DNA of 64,000 bases from Hahellaceae bacterium (GCA_016744695.1 JADGDV010000017.1:1-64000), one strand, 5' to 3'; positions 1 through 8,270 are shown, counted from the stretch's first letter. The notes: generated from the sequence alone by a model not told the origin. Program-made: numbers and translations.

Positions 1-24
1 TGAGAGTAGGTCATCGTCAGGCAT
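1..24 (+). rRNA. rrf: 3' end of 5S rRNA (partial)
   Basis: The first bases match the conserved 3' terminus of gammaproteobacterial 5S rRNA (GAGAGTAGGTCATCGTCAGG), and a rho-independent terminator follows about ten bases later. The rest of the gene and presumably a whole rRNA operon lie left of the window. The exact 3' end, near 22-24, is estimated from family knowledge. Confidence 0.85.
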
Positions 25-33
25 CTAAATACG

Positions 34-66
34 AAACCCCGTTAGGTTATCCTGACGGGGTTTTTT
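34..66 (+). terminator. rRNA operon terminator
   Basis: A 13-pair stem (34-46 with 51-63, one G-U pair, loop TTAT) runs into six T residues at 61-66. It sits just after the 5S rRNA end, as expected for the terminator of an rRNA operon. Confidence 0.9.
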
Positions 67-258
67 ATTGCCTGGAGGAAAGTGAAATATATCCTTACGA
101 AATTTAGACATTAAAAAACACATGCCTGCAATAAAGGCCAGTAGAATAAATTGTGTATTTTTTAATCTAAAATGAGACGTAGTTAGCGAGACTGCTAAAA
201 AGACATAGAAATGGTACAAAAGTATGAGTTTGTTCATGTTACTAATTAAAATAGTGGC

Positions 259-280
259 TAGAATGTACTTAGTGGTACAT
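259..280 (+). promoter_or_regulatory. Candidate -10 box and palindromic operator before the four-gene secreted cluster
   Basis: TAGAAT at 259-264 is a good -10 hexamer but has no convincing -35 partner. It overlaps a perfect inverted repeat, ATGTAC-6 nt-GTACAT (263-280). A further half-site-like TTGTAC lies at 291-296. An operator overlapping the transcription start is one reading; the sequence does not name the regulator. Apart from this and the rRNA terminator I see nothing in 67-339. Confidence 0.35.
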
Positions 281-339
281 ATTTCTAAGATTGTACACTT
301 TAAATTAAAGTGAAACGTCGTTCTAGGGTGGCAAGTTTA

Positions 340-1560
340 ATGTATATAGTTGAAGTAAGAGAAAAGGTCATACATCGCCTATGTAATTTGGTTGGTTTTG
401 GGTGCGCGTTAGTTGCAATAGGTGCTTCTGCAGAGCTTAGGCCGATAAATGATGCTGAATTGTCTGACGTAGTAGGTCAGGCGTACATGTCCATTGATAA
501 AACTTATCACCCAGATTCATCAAAGGATACATCCTATACTAGAATTAATATGGGGATGGATATAGATATTCAAACTAATATTGAATATATGGAATTAGGT
601 CGATACGAGAGGAATGACCCTTACGGAGAGCAAAAGCCTGCGGACGTCATGGCAAGTAACTTTTCTTTAGGTCAAATTTATGATTCTGCATATTACAATC
701 GAAATCCTAATGCTGCACGACCTGTAAAGGACAATGGTTCAAGCTATCAAGATGGTGAAATTGTTCCGTTCAAAATAGTAGATCCCTTTATTGAATTTGC
801 TTACGATGAGAACTCAAAGCAAATGACAGGGGTTCGGATAGGTTTTGGTGAAGCGAAAGGGATGCTTTCAGGGAATATTGAAGCGCTTACCGGGAATATT
901 GATGTAGATATTCGTGACGAGGGTCAGGGCATGAAGGCTGCAACTTCAAACGGTAATTTTGCCGATAAATTGCTGGTGCTCCTTACTCCTTTACTTGAAG
1001 GAGGTAGTCCTATTGAAGCTCAAGCTAAATTAGTCGATAAAGATGGCAATTTAGATCCTATACGATCAACAATGATTGGTATTGCGGATGATGAGAAGTT
1101 TGTATTAAGTGGTGCGAGTGGTTTTACTCGCTGGTCAATAAAGAATTTGCTTGGAGGATTCTCTTCAAGCGAGATCGACGTCCCAAATTGTTCATTTTTT
1201 TCGTGTTCAGGCGGAGATATTAATATATATGTGAAGGATTGCAAGGTTTTGGGTGTTCAGGCATGCTTTAATCTTTCACAGTTTGAAAGCTTTCCAATTG
1301 GCGAGATAGAAGAAATAAATGGTAAGCGATATCTTACTGGGTCTGCGTCAGGCATGTTTATGTCGTTTCAAACTCAAGATTTAGATTGGTTGCAAGACGT
1401 AAGGAAGCAAAATCCAAATAATGATGATTTTGTTAGGGCAACAGCAGGTGCTTTTTTTAATATTCCGAATGGTAGTGTTACAGTTAATATGGCCGAGGCT
1501 TTACACGGCGTCGAAGGTATGAGAACGGAATATATCGATAGGGGTAAAGGATTATTTTAA
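340..1560 (+). CDS. Secreted DUF6160/FilA-like protein, first of four
   Basis: A secreted protein of about 406 residues with no known activity. I chose the ATG at 340 because GGGTGG lies 8 bases upstream; an in-frame GTG at 310 has no ribosome-binding site and would add ten residues. A signal peptide of about 31 residues ends in GASA, followed by the block ELRPINDAELSDVVGQ shared with the next three genes. The remainder is Gly/Asp/Ser-rich and probably beta-strand-rich, with four cysteines in a short central segment (NCSFFSCSG and DCKVLGVQAC) that could form disulfides outside the cytoplasm. The block is known from the DUF6160/FilA-like proteins of Marinobacter, Pseudomonas and Acinetobacter, some annotated as pilus-system components. 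Family placement is from motif memory; the function is unknown. Confidence 0.7.
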   Translation: MYIVEVREKVIHRLCNLVGFGCALVAIGASAELRPINDAELSDVVGQAYMSIDKTYHPDSSKDTSYTRINMGMDIDIQTNIEYMELGRYERNDPYGEQKPADVMASNFSLGQIYDSAYYNRNPNAARPVKDNGSSYQDGEIVPFKIVDPFIEFAYDENSKQMTGVRIGFGEAKGMLSGNIEALTGNIDVDIRDEGQGMKAATSNGNFADKLLVLLTPLLEGGSPIEAQAKLVDKDGNLDPIRSTMIGIADDEKFVLSGASGFTRWSIKNLLGGFSSSEIDVPNCSFFSCSGGDINIYVKDCKVLGVQACFNLSQFESFPIGEIEEINGKRYLTGSASGMFMSFQTQDLDWLQDVRKQNPNNDDFVRATAGAFFNIPNGSVTVNMAEALHGVEGMRTEYIDRGKGLF

Positions 1561-1577
1561 TAGATAAAGAGGTTTAT

Positions 1578-2705
1578 ATGCTAAAGAGCAAGATAAAAAG
1601 ACTAGTTACGATAGGGTCTGCTTCTGTATTTTTAGTGTGTGGTGCAGCAAAGGCTGAGCTAGCCTCTTTATCGGATAATGAATTGTCGAGTGTTGACGGC
1701 GCTGGTATTGGGATGGTGTTTGAGGATTTTGTTTTCAATGCAGTAACTGACTCATCAAATGGTCAGTCGTTTAAAATATCTGGAATTAAAAGCACGTCTG
1801 GTGAAGATGTGGATATTACTGTTTCTCAGCTTTACATTGCAAATGCTGGCAGTAATTATGGTGAAACCCTTAATCCTGTTAATTTAGGGCGATTAGTTAA
1901 CCCGTATGAAATTGAATTACTTGATGGGAATGATATAGGGCTTGATGATAAGGCTATATTACAGTTTGCAGCGCCTAAAAAAGTAGCCGCAGGAACAGGT
2001 TATGATTGCGTGAGCGCCTCAGCGGCAGAAGGCTCTGGGAGTTGTTCAAGTCGTCCAACTGGAATTGATGCAGCCTCAGGGGAAGTGATTATTGGTGAGC
2101 GCCCAGATATAGGATTAAAATTGCAGGTCCAGGTAGGAACTAATGCTTCTGATAACTTAAGTGTTAATGCTAAAAGCGCAGTTTTCGACGGCAGCTATCT
2201 TCGCCTGTGGGGGGATGATAATAAAAATCAGCTGGTTGGTGAGTATAGGTTGAATTTTTATACTCCAGAGTTATCAATAAGCTCTTGTGATTCTGCGGGG
2301 CAGTCTTGTGGTAACACTATATACATGAAAAATTTTGAGTTGGAACTTGTGCTGGGTAACCAGTTTCAGCCCATGTCTATCGGTGTTACTGAGGCTCAGA
2401 ATGGAACCATTGAGCCAGGGAATTTTGTTTTTGAAATCGCTAGTATCAAAGATTATGCTGATCAAAAAGGTTATATGGCAAATTTGCCTTCAAATGGTTT
2501 GAGGACTGGGTGTAACGGTGACTCAAGCTGTGAAAGTGCATGGGACTTTTTTAACGGGTACTACACAAACCCAGAGTTCAAAAGTAATTTAAGTATCGGC
2601 GCTATGCATATTGGCGATATTTCGGGTTCTGGTCAAAATTTTGGTTCATCAAAGATTGAGGGTATGACAATTCAATACCTTAAAATGTCTAGTCATGACC
2701 TATAG
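1578..2705 (+). CDS. Secreted DUF6160/FilA-like protein, second of four
   Basis: A 375-residue secreted protein starting at ATG 1578 behind AGAGG, 17 bases after the previous stop. The signal peptide ends at AKA, followed by ELASLSDNELSSVDGAGIG, a variant of the shared block with GAG in place of GQAG. Cysteines come in closely spaced pairs (for example CDSAGQSC and CNGDSSC), consistent with disulfides in an exported protein. It contains NFELELVLGNQFQPMSIG-like beta-strand stretches and many Asn/Gly turns. No catalytic motif is visible. Tight spacing implies co-transcription with its neighbours, and it may form a surface assembly with them (inference). Confidence 0.7.
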   Translation: MLKSKIKRLVTIGSASVFLVCGAAKAELASLSDNELSSVDGAGIGMVFEDFVFNAVTDSSNGQSFKISGIKSTSGEDVDITVSQLYIANAGSNYGETLNPVNLGRLVNPYEIELLDGNDIGLDDKAILQFAAPKKVAAGTGYDCVSASAAEGSGSCSSRPTGIDAASGEVIIGERPDIGLKLQVQVGTNASDNLSVNAKSAVFDGSYLRLWGDDNKNQLVGEYRLNFYTPELSISSCDSAGQSCGNTIYMKNFELELVLGNQFQPMSIGVTEAQNGTIEPGNFVFEIASIKDYADQKGYMANLPSNGLRTGCNGDSSCESAWDFFNGYYTNPEFKSNLSIGAMHIGDISGSGQNFGSSKIEGMTIQYLKMSSHDL

Positions 2706-2720
2706 GGAGGGAGAGTTATA

Positions 2721-3266
2721 ATGTTGAACCATGTCAATTTAATAAAAAATACCCTGCTGCTTTCATTGTTGTCTTTTTCTGTCGCAGCTGAATTATCTTC
2801 AATAAACGATGAAGAAATGTCTGTTATATCCGGGCAAGCTGGAGTCTATTTATCGGGCGAAATTACACTTAATGAAAACGGTGGTCCCATTCAGAATGCT
2901 TATTTTGGTGACTGTACTGACAGTAAGCGTTGTGGTGCTCGTTTAGCGTTCCAGACTAAGCAGGATGGAGGCTGGTTTGTTCTTGATGATATGAAGGGGA
3001 GTTTTTCTTTTCAGGGCTTAACTTTAAGGGTTAGGGATATAAATTCTGGTTTCGGCGGGGATGGTGCTAATTTCAATCGTCAAGTGCTTGAAATTGGTTT
3101 GCCTGACCAAATTAAGGTTGATAAGTTTCAATACACCTATGCAACAAGCACTACTGCGCGCCCGTCGGATGCGGGCTTCCAGCAAACGGATATCTACACT
3201 GTTGAGATAGACGGTGATATAACTATGCAGGGGAACCTTCTTGTTTTCCCGACAGGGGATAACTAG
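2721..3266 (+). CDS. Small secreted DUF6160/FilA-like protein, third of four
   Basis: A 181-residue secreted protein and the shortest of the set. The ATG at 2721 follows GGGAGGGAGAG. The signal peptide ends near SVAA, then ELSSINDEEMSVISGQAGVY carries the shared block. The mature part has one close cysteine pair (CTDSKRC) and beta-rich segments, and ends without a membrane anchor or sorting signal. It looks like a one-domain version of the longer neighbours. The gene lies 15 bases after the previous stop and 10 bases before the next start, so the four are very likely one transcript. The activity is unknown. Confidence 0.68.
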   Translation: MLNHVNLIKNTLLLSLLSFSVAAELSSINDEEMSVISGQAGVYLSGEITLNENGGPIQNAYFGDCTDSKRCGARLAFQTKQDGGWFVLDDMKGSFSFQGLTLRVRDINSGFGGDGANFNRQVLEIGLPDQIKVDKFQYTYATSTTARPSDAGFQQTDIYTVEIDGDITMQGNLLVFPTGDN

Positions 3267-3276
3267 GGACATGGTT

Positions 3277-5604
3277 ATGAAAAAGCAGGCGTTATTATTA
3301 AGTATATCTTCTTTATTATTTGTTCCTTCTGGTTTTGCTGAATTAACAAAGTTAAATGATGGTGTAATGTCAGGGATTAGCGGTCAAAGCGGTATTACCC
3401 TTGATCTTGATTTACATCTTGAGGCTGCCGAGATTGCCTATTTTGATGATGGTGCAGGAATAGCTATTCAGGGAGTAAAAATCTCTGGAGCTCCAGTTGA
3501 TCATGGTGTGAGTACTAGTAATGCAGCCAAAATGCAGTACATCGTTGATATTGAATCGGACGGCAGTCTAAATATTGGCTATGACATTTCACCTACTCGA
3601 TTTGAATTTTCAGATATTCGTCTTGGGACGGAGGCTGGCAATATGACTGGTCCAAGTGGTGGTGGTTTCTTTTGGGACTCTCAGGTTGTAGGTAATTTAA
3701 AGTTAAAGTCAGGTGGTGCTCTAAGTGCTGATGGTTATACTTTTGAGTCTGGCTATACCATGACTGATGGCGCGTTTGGTTACGTAACTCAAGGTAATCG
3801 ATTTTGGTTAGATGATATTGACTCAATCTTTCAGTCAATTATGACTTTGGACGTTGCTGTAGATTCTGTTGGTACATACCTGAATATCAATTTGGATCAT
3901 TATACTGGTGAGTATAGTGTAGGTGCTATTAGGCATAGTAGTGATCCTACTAAAAGTGGTGGTGCACTTTGGGGGCAATATGATAAGTCTAGCAATATTA
4001 AATTAAGAGGTGGTGGTCGAGTAGGTGTTGAGGGTATTACGCTTGATATTCAAAATACTATACATGATTACGATTTTGCCTGGGGTGATGATGGCAAATG
4101 GTTAGGTTTTCTCGATATGAGTGGTCATTACAATATTGACAACCTTACTCTTGATGTTGCACCAGATGACAGTGGAGATCTGGGGCTTGCAATTGCATTT
4201 GATAAGTTAGATATCGCCTTGCATATTGATAAGGTTGTGTTGGGGGAGACTAAGGCGCGAATTTCTGATTATTTAGATGGCAACACTTTAGCTAACGGTC
4301 CTGCATACCTAAAAAGTGTGGGTAGTTTTGATGCTAACCTTCTTTTTTCTGATCAAAATGTAGATGGAACTGACTACACTAACGTATTTTATGTTCAAGC
4401 GGGCGGACACGTTGACGCTGGAGATCAGGGTCTCAGAATTAATGCGGAGTTTAGTTTAGTTGATGAATATAATGACGGAAGTGTTCTTTATGAGAACGTA
4501 TCTAATATAACATACGCTGAAGATGGTAATGCGGTCATGCTGAGTGGCTTGCAGTCTTGGGGTAAAGGGGATTTAACCTTAAATGTAACTAAGGCGGAAA
4601 CTCTAAATGGCACTGAATTTTTTGATGGTTTAAGGATAGGATTCGAGAATTTTTCTGGGGGCTATAAAATTGATGGCCTGAGAGTGGGAGCGAATGATAG
4701 CTCTTTGAAAAACCAGCAGGTGCAAGGCGGGTCAGAGTTGTTGCTTGCTTTGGGTGTGTTCCCTTCATATGACTTTACTGTAGATGGCCATATGACTATT
4801 GGTACAGGTGGTGCTTCGGGCTCCGGCTTAACAATTAACTCTGATATTCATATTACCAATGGCCGTGCGGCTTTGATGATGGATGAGGGTGGACAGGGTA
4901 TATGGGCTTCAGGCCTTGATTACGATATCCATAAGCGGAATATGACAATAGATGTTACTGATGATGGTTTGGCTATTGTCGAGGCTGAGTCTTGGAGTGT
5001 AATGGATATTTCTGATCTGAGATTAGGTGATAAAGCATCTGGTAAGAGTTTTGGGCGCTTCATAGTTAAAAAATATGAGACTGGTTCATCTATGGTTATA
5101 AAAGCTGGGGGATCTGGAGATATTTGTGTTGGAGGTAATGCGAGTGATGCGTCTGGATGTGCTTCGGCTGGTGGTATATGGGAAGAAAGAGGGCAGGAAG
5201 GTATAACTGTTAGTTTGAAGAATATATTGGCAGAAGCTGTGAGTGAAACAAAAAGAAATAGCTTTACCTGGGAATCAAAGTCTGGATCTTTATCGAGTGC
5301 TCCAATGCAGTTAGTGTTCGATAACATTACCACAAATGATGGTGATGGTATTAATAATACCTATGGTATACAGAATGATATTGCTATAGATATACATCAG
5401 ACAAAAGTTGTCAATAAAACAACGGGGGCTGTCTCTAATCCGCTTGGTTTTGCGGTAAACGCAAGAACAAGTTTTAAAGAGTTGTCAGTAGGTAGTGTGC
5501 AGATGAATCATGCAAATGCTGCGCAGCCATCTACTTTGCTTTATGGTATGAAATTTCAGAATGTTGATATGAGAAGTAATTTAACAGCGACACCAATACC
5601 ATAA
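3277..5604 (+). CDS. Large secreted DUF6160/FilA-like protein with internal repeats, fourth of four
   Basis: A 775-residue secreted protein. I chose ATG 3277 (MKKQALLL) because AGGGA lies 7 bases upstream and it begins a textbook signal peptide ending SGFA; the nearby ATG at 3271 is less well spaced. The shared block follows as ELTKLNDGVMSGISGQSGI. The body contains roughly repeating units of 100-135 residues starting near 146, 247, 377 and 513. Each opens with a Gly-rich turn plus a 'GLTI/GITL/GLRI'-type strand and contains a 'DDG' turn and 'LTLDV/MTIDV' strands. This suggests an elongated beta structure. It ends the cluster just before a strong terminator. A surface or pilus-associated role is a guess; no enzyme motif is seen. 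Confidence 0.7.
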   Translation: MKKQALLLSISSLLFVPSGFAELTKLNDGVMSGISGQSGITLDLDLHLEAAEIAYFDDGAGIAIQGVKISGAPVDHGVSTSNAAKMQYIVDIESDGSLNIGYDISPTRFEFSDIRLGTEAGNMTGPSGGGFFWDSQVVGNLKLKSGGALSADGYTFESGYTMTDGAFGYVTQGNRFWLDDIDSIFQSIMTLDVAVDSVGTYLNINLDHYTGEYSVGAIRHSSDPTKSGGALWGQYDKSSNIKLRGGGRVGVEGITLDIQNTIHDYDFAWGDDGKWLGFLDMSGHYNIDNLTLDVAPDDSGDLGLAIAFDKLDIALHIDKVVLGETKARISDYLDGNTLANGPAYLKSVGSFDANLLFSDQNVDGTDYTNVFYVQAGGHVDAGDQGLRINAEFSLVDEYNDGSVLYENVSNITYAEDGNAVMLSGLQSWGKGDLTLNVTKAETLNGTEFFDGLRIGFENFSGGYKIDGLRVGANDSSLKNQQVQGGSELLLALGVFPSYDFTVDGHMTIGTGGASGSGLTINSDIHITNGRAALMMDEGGQGIWASGLDYDIHKRNMTIDVTDDGLAIVEAESWSVMDISDLRLGDKASGKSFGRFIVKKYETGSSMVIKAGGSGDICVGGNASDASGCASAGGIWEERGQEGITVSLKNILAEAVSETKRNSFTWESKSGSLSSAPMQLVFDNITTNDGDGINNTYGIQNDIAIDIHQTKVVNKTTGAVSNPLGFAVNARTSFKELSVGSVQMNHANAAQPSTLLYGMKFQNVDMRSNLTATPIP

Positions 5605-5630
5605 AATTATAGTTAATACTCTAAAACAAA

Positions 5631-5665
5631 AAAAGCCCGTCCTTACCAGGATGGGCTTTTTTGTT
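5631..5665 (+). terminator. Terminator after the secreted-protein cluster
   Basis: AAAAGCCCGTCCT (5631-5643) pairs with AGGATGGGCTTTT (5648-5660) across a 4-base loop, with one G-U pair, and a T-rich tract follows. The A-rich 5' flank makes it potentially active in both directions. Confidence 0.85.
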
Positions 5666-5688
5666 TTGTGCTGGTCAAACTGTATACT
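5661..5688 (+). promoter_or_regulatory. Weak candidate promoter for birA-coaX
   Basis: TTGTTT (5661-5666), 16 bases, then TATACT (5683-5688), starting in the T-tract of the preceding terminator and ending 30 bases before birA. The -10 is good and the -35 weak. No BirA-type biotin operator (TTGTAAAC with its inverted partner) is visible here. Confidence 0.35.
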
Positions 5689-5718
5689 TGTAGATAACTT
5701 TTATATGGGTTTGTAAGT

Positions 5719-6699
5719 ATGGATTTGCTAGCGTTATTAAACTGCCTTGCTGACGGTGAATATCATTCAGGTGTTGAGCTTGGTCATAAGCTAAATGTCA
5801 GCCGGACTTCAGTTTGGAAATCACTAAGTAAGCTTGAGGAGCATGGGGTTTGCCTAGAGAAAACGAAGGGTAAGGGTTATCGTATTGTAGGTGGTCTTGA
5901 TTTGCTGGATCGAGAGGGGGTTCTTTCTCGGCTGGAGAGTTGTTCTGGATTGCTTCATGACTTACATTTGTTACAAAGTATTGAGTCTACAAATTCATAT
6001 CTAATGGCGGATGACAGTTGTGTTAACCCTGATCATTACGTTGTCTGCATGGCGGAGCGTCAAACGGCGGGGCGAGGGCGTCGTGGGCGGGCATGGCATA
6101 GTCCTTACGCGAGAAATATTTACCTAAGCCTGTCGTTTCATCTTAATGGTGGTAGTGAGTCATTAGATGGCTTAAGTTTGGCGTTAGGGGTTGCTGTTGC
6201 TAACTGTTTATCTGAGCAGGGAGTAATGGGTGTTGGTCTGAAATGGCCAAATGATATCCTTGTAGGCGGTAAAAAATTAGCAGGAATTTTGGTTGAGCTT
6301 AAGGGTGAGGCTGAGCAAGGCTGGAAAGTGGTAGTAGGGCTTGGTTTAAATGTATTAATGTCCAGGTCAGAAGGACTTGAAATTGATCAGCCTTGGGTAT
6401 CTATTTCGTCTTTGTTAAATAATTCTCTACTCTCTAGGGGCGAATGGGCGGCGTTATTAATTGAAAGCATAATTAATACAATTGAGTTGTATAGGGATTG
6501 CGGGTTTAAGGGCTTGTTATCCGATTGGGAGAGATATGATGCTTTATCTCAAAAGCATGTCATGGTTGTGGGTGGAGATCTAAGAGGTGTCTGTGAGGGT
6601 GTTGATGAAAGAGGACGTTTGATGATGAGGGTTGATGGAGATATAAAGTTAATCAACGCTGGCGAGGTGAGTGTCCGCTCAGATGAATCTTCAAATTGA
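5719..6699 (+). CDS. birA: Bifunctional biotin ligase / biotin operon repressor BirA
   Basis: Activates biotin as biotinyl-AMP and transfers it to the carboxyl carrier protein of acetyl-CoA carboxylase; members with an N-terminal DNA-binding domain also repress biotin synthesis genes. At 326 residues it has both parts. Residues 1-60 form a winged helix (LGHKLNVSRTSVWKSLSKLE), followed by the ligase core with the biotinyl-AMP loop GRGRRGRAW (118-126) and KWPNDI (175-180), including the catalytic lysine region, then a C-terminal SH3-like domain. It overlaps coaX by 17 bases, an arrangement typical of Pseudomonas relatives. The short, full-length bifunctional form is clear; whether it represses a bio operon here cannot be seen. 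Confidence 0.95.
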   Translation: MDLLALLNCLADGEYHSGVELGHKLNVSRTSVWKSLSKLEEHGVCLEKTKGKGYRIVGGLDLLDREGVLSRLESCSGLLHDLHLLQSIESTNSYLMADDSCVNPDHYVVCMAERQTAGRGRRGRAWHSPYARNIYLSLSFHLNGGSESLDGLSLALGVAVANCLSEQGVMGVGLKWPNDILVGGKKLAGILVELKGEAEQGWKVVVGLGLNVLMSRSEGLEIDQPWVSISSLLNNSLLSRGEWAALLIESIINTIELYRDCGFKGLLSDWERYDALSQKHVMVVGGDLRGVCEGVDERGRLMMRVDGDIKLINAGEVSVRSDESSN

Positions 6700-7420
6700 T
6701 GTAGGAAATACCTTTCTCAAATGGAGGGTTGTAGATGGCAGTGTTGTTATTGCTAGAGGGGGGCAGCCGACTGCAGCTGGAGAGTACTTAGTTGACTTTA
6801 CTTATTGGAGTCAATTAAAAACAATAGCACTGGCTAGCGTTGCTTCGGCTGAGTGCAATGCTCGACTGCTTTCTGTATTAAGTGGTAGTCGGCCAGACAT
6901 AGCACCGTTTATTGCGACTACCCAGGCATTTTTTAACGGAGTGAGTTGCGCTTATGGGTTGCCTGAGCAGATGGGGGTTGATAGATGGCTGGCGGTCATT
7001 GCTGGTTATTTAAAATATGAGACATCATGCTGTATTGTTGATTGCGGTAGCGCTATTACAGTTGATGTGGTGAGTGGTTCAGGTTCTCATGAGGGTGGCT
7101 ATATTTTACCTGGCGTTAGGTTAATGAAGAAAAGTTTAGCGGCTGGTACTGAGAGGGTGTTGTTTGGCGACCTCGAAATTATTAGCGTGGAATATGGTAG
7201 GGATACAATGGAGTGTGTAGAACAGGGAATTAATTTTATGGTCTGTTCTGTTATTGAGCAATTGAAGCGAGAGCAGGTTGTTAGCGGGATAGAGCATTTG
7301 TTCGTGACGGGGGGGGATGCAGGCCTGGTTGCTTCTTTATGTGATGGGGTGGAAGTTGTTGCCGACTTGGTATTAGATGGGCTTGAGTTAGTAAGTTGTT
7401 TTAGTGAAATTAATAATTGA
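6683..7420 (+). CDS. coaX: Type III pantothenate kinase CoaX
   Basis: Phosphorylates pantothenate, the first step of coenzyme A synthesis; type III enzymes are not feedback-inhibited by CoA and need a monovalent cation. The protein of 245 residues begins MNLQIDVGNT with the DxGNT phosphate-binding motif at residues 6-10, has GVDRW in the middle and the second motif DCGSAITVD, all typical of the ASKHA-fold family. I prefer ATG 6683 over the upstream GTG 6671 because the sequence then starts directly at the first strand and GAGGTGA (6664-6670) lies upstream. The gene overlaps the end of birA, implying translational coupling. Confidence 0.93.
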   Translation: MNLQIDVGNTFLKWRVVDGSVVIARGGQPTAAGEYLVDFTYWSQLKTIALASVASAECNARLLSVLSGSRPDIAPFIATTQAFFNGVSCAYGLPEQMGVDRWLAVIAGYLKYETSCCIVDCGSAITVDVVSGSGSHEGGYILPGVRLMKKSLAAGTERVLFGDLEIISVEYGRDTMECVEQGINFMVCSVIEQLKREQVVSGIEHLFVTGGDAGLVASLCDGVEVVADLVLDGLELVSCFSEINN

Positions 7421-7428
7421 GGTGAGCG

Positions 7429-8115
7429 GTGCGTTGGATATTTTTAACTTTAATACTGTTGAATGTTCTGTTTGCGGTTGCTGAATGGTTATCCAGAGTA
7501 GACAAGGATGAGGCTCTAAATAGACCTTATCGGATTCAGGGTGGGCAGGGGCAATTAACAATGTTAAGAGAGTCTAAGGGCTTAAAGTCTGAGGGTGGGG
7601 TTGAGAATAAAAGGGGGGTGGACGAGCCTCTCTGTCTACTGCTGGGCCCGCTAGATGATCGGGTAAAGGCTGACCAAATATTAAGTGTTTTTCAGGATCG
7701 GAATGTAAAGGCTGAATTGGTTGCTCAGTCTTTAGTTAAGGCGCCTAATTACTGGGTGTATCTTGCCCCATTTGAGAGTCGTAAAGCCGCCATTTCAAAA
7801 CTTAGAGAGCTTCAGTCTGCAAAGGTTGATAGTTATTTGATTACGCAGGGTGAGCTTGCAAATGGGATTTCATTGGGGGTTTTTGAGAATATTGACTCTG
7901 CGCGACGTATGGAGAAACGCCGAAAAAACCAGGGGTATGATGTTAAGGTTTCTGAGTTAGGTAAAAAAGAGTTTGAGTATTGGGTTGCTATATTAGAAGA
8001 ATATTCTGAAGATTTGGATGTCGATGTGACTAAAATAATGAAAAAATTGGAAGTGTCATTCGAAAAGAGACAAATATTCTGTAAAAGTGTTGCATCTGAA
8101 AAACAGTTACCTTAG
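7429..8115 (+). CDS. Membrane-anchored SPOR-domain protein
   Basis: A 228-residue protein with an N-terminal membrane anchor (about residues 3-19, WIFLTLILLNVLFAVAEW) and a periplasmic part containing a SPOR-like fold: LCLLLGPLDDRVKADQILSVF through NYWVYLAPFESRKAA and a GISLGVFENIDSARRMEKR repeat. SPOR domains bind glycan strands lacking stem peptides and often mark division sites. A SPOR gene between coaX and the tRNA cluster is usual in Pseudomonadales. Start is GTG 7429, 8 bases after coaX; the GGTGAG before it sits unusually close. The C-terminal 50 residues are charged and helical without a recognised domain. Confidence 0.8.
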   Translation: MRWIFLTLILLNVLFAVAEWLSRVDKDEALNRPYRIQGGQGQLTMLRESKGLKSEGGVENKRGVDEPLCLLLGPLDDRVKADQILSVFQDRNVKAELVAQSLVKAPNYWVYLAPFESRKAAISKLRELQSAKVDSYLITQGELANGISLGVFENIDSARRMEKRRKNQGYDVKVSELGKKEFEYWVAILEEYSEDLDVDVTKIMKKLEVSFEKRQIFCKSVASEKQLP

Positions 8116-8118
8116 TAT
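8090..8118 (+). promoter_or_regulatory. Promoter of the tRNA cluster
   Basis: TTGCAT (8090-8095), 17 bases, then TAGTAT (8113-8118), followed at once by the GC-rich discriminator AGCGGCCTCGC. It lies inside the end of the SPOR gene and points at the first tRNA 27 bases on. A GC-rich discriminator is typical of stringently controlled stable-RNA promoters. Confidence 0.55.
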
Positions 8119-8144
8119 AGCGGCCTCGCAAAACACGGCACAGG

Positions 8145-8220
8145 GCTGGCGTAGCTCAGATGGTAGAGCAGCGCACTTGTAATGCGCAGGTCGGGGGTTC
8201 GATTCCGTCCGCCAGCTCCA
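8145..8220 (+). tRNA. tRNA-Thr (anticodon TGT)
   Basis: 76 bases including encoded CCA. The acceptor arm GCTGGCG pairs with CGCCAGC; the anticodon stem GCGCA frames loop CTTGTAA with anticodon TGT; the T-arm has GGTTCGATTCC. First of five clustered tRNAs, in the conserved Thr-Tyr-Gly-Thr order also seen in E. coli. Confidence 0.97.
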
Positions 8221-8270
8221 TTTTTCGTGTTTTGTGGTATATTGTAGGTTTCGCTTGTCGACGCTTATGA

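Noticed and set aside
25..237. Minus-strand open frame of 70 codons coding a hydrophobic peptide next to the 5S rRNA
   Set aside because: It runs through the rRNA terminator, has no ribosome-binding site before its start and matches nothing I recognise.
4920..5333. Minus-strand open frame of 137 codons inside the large secreted protein gene
   Set aside because: Antisense shadow of a strongly supported gene; product is low complexity with no start signal.
5665..5718. Biotin operator before birA
   Set aside because: No TTGTAAAC/GTTTACAA inverted pair is present; the GGTTTGTAA just before the start has no partner.
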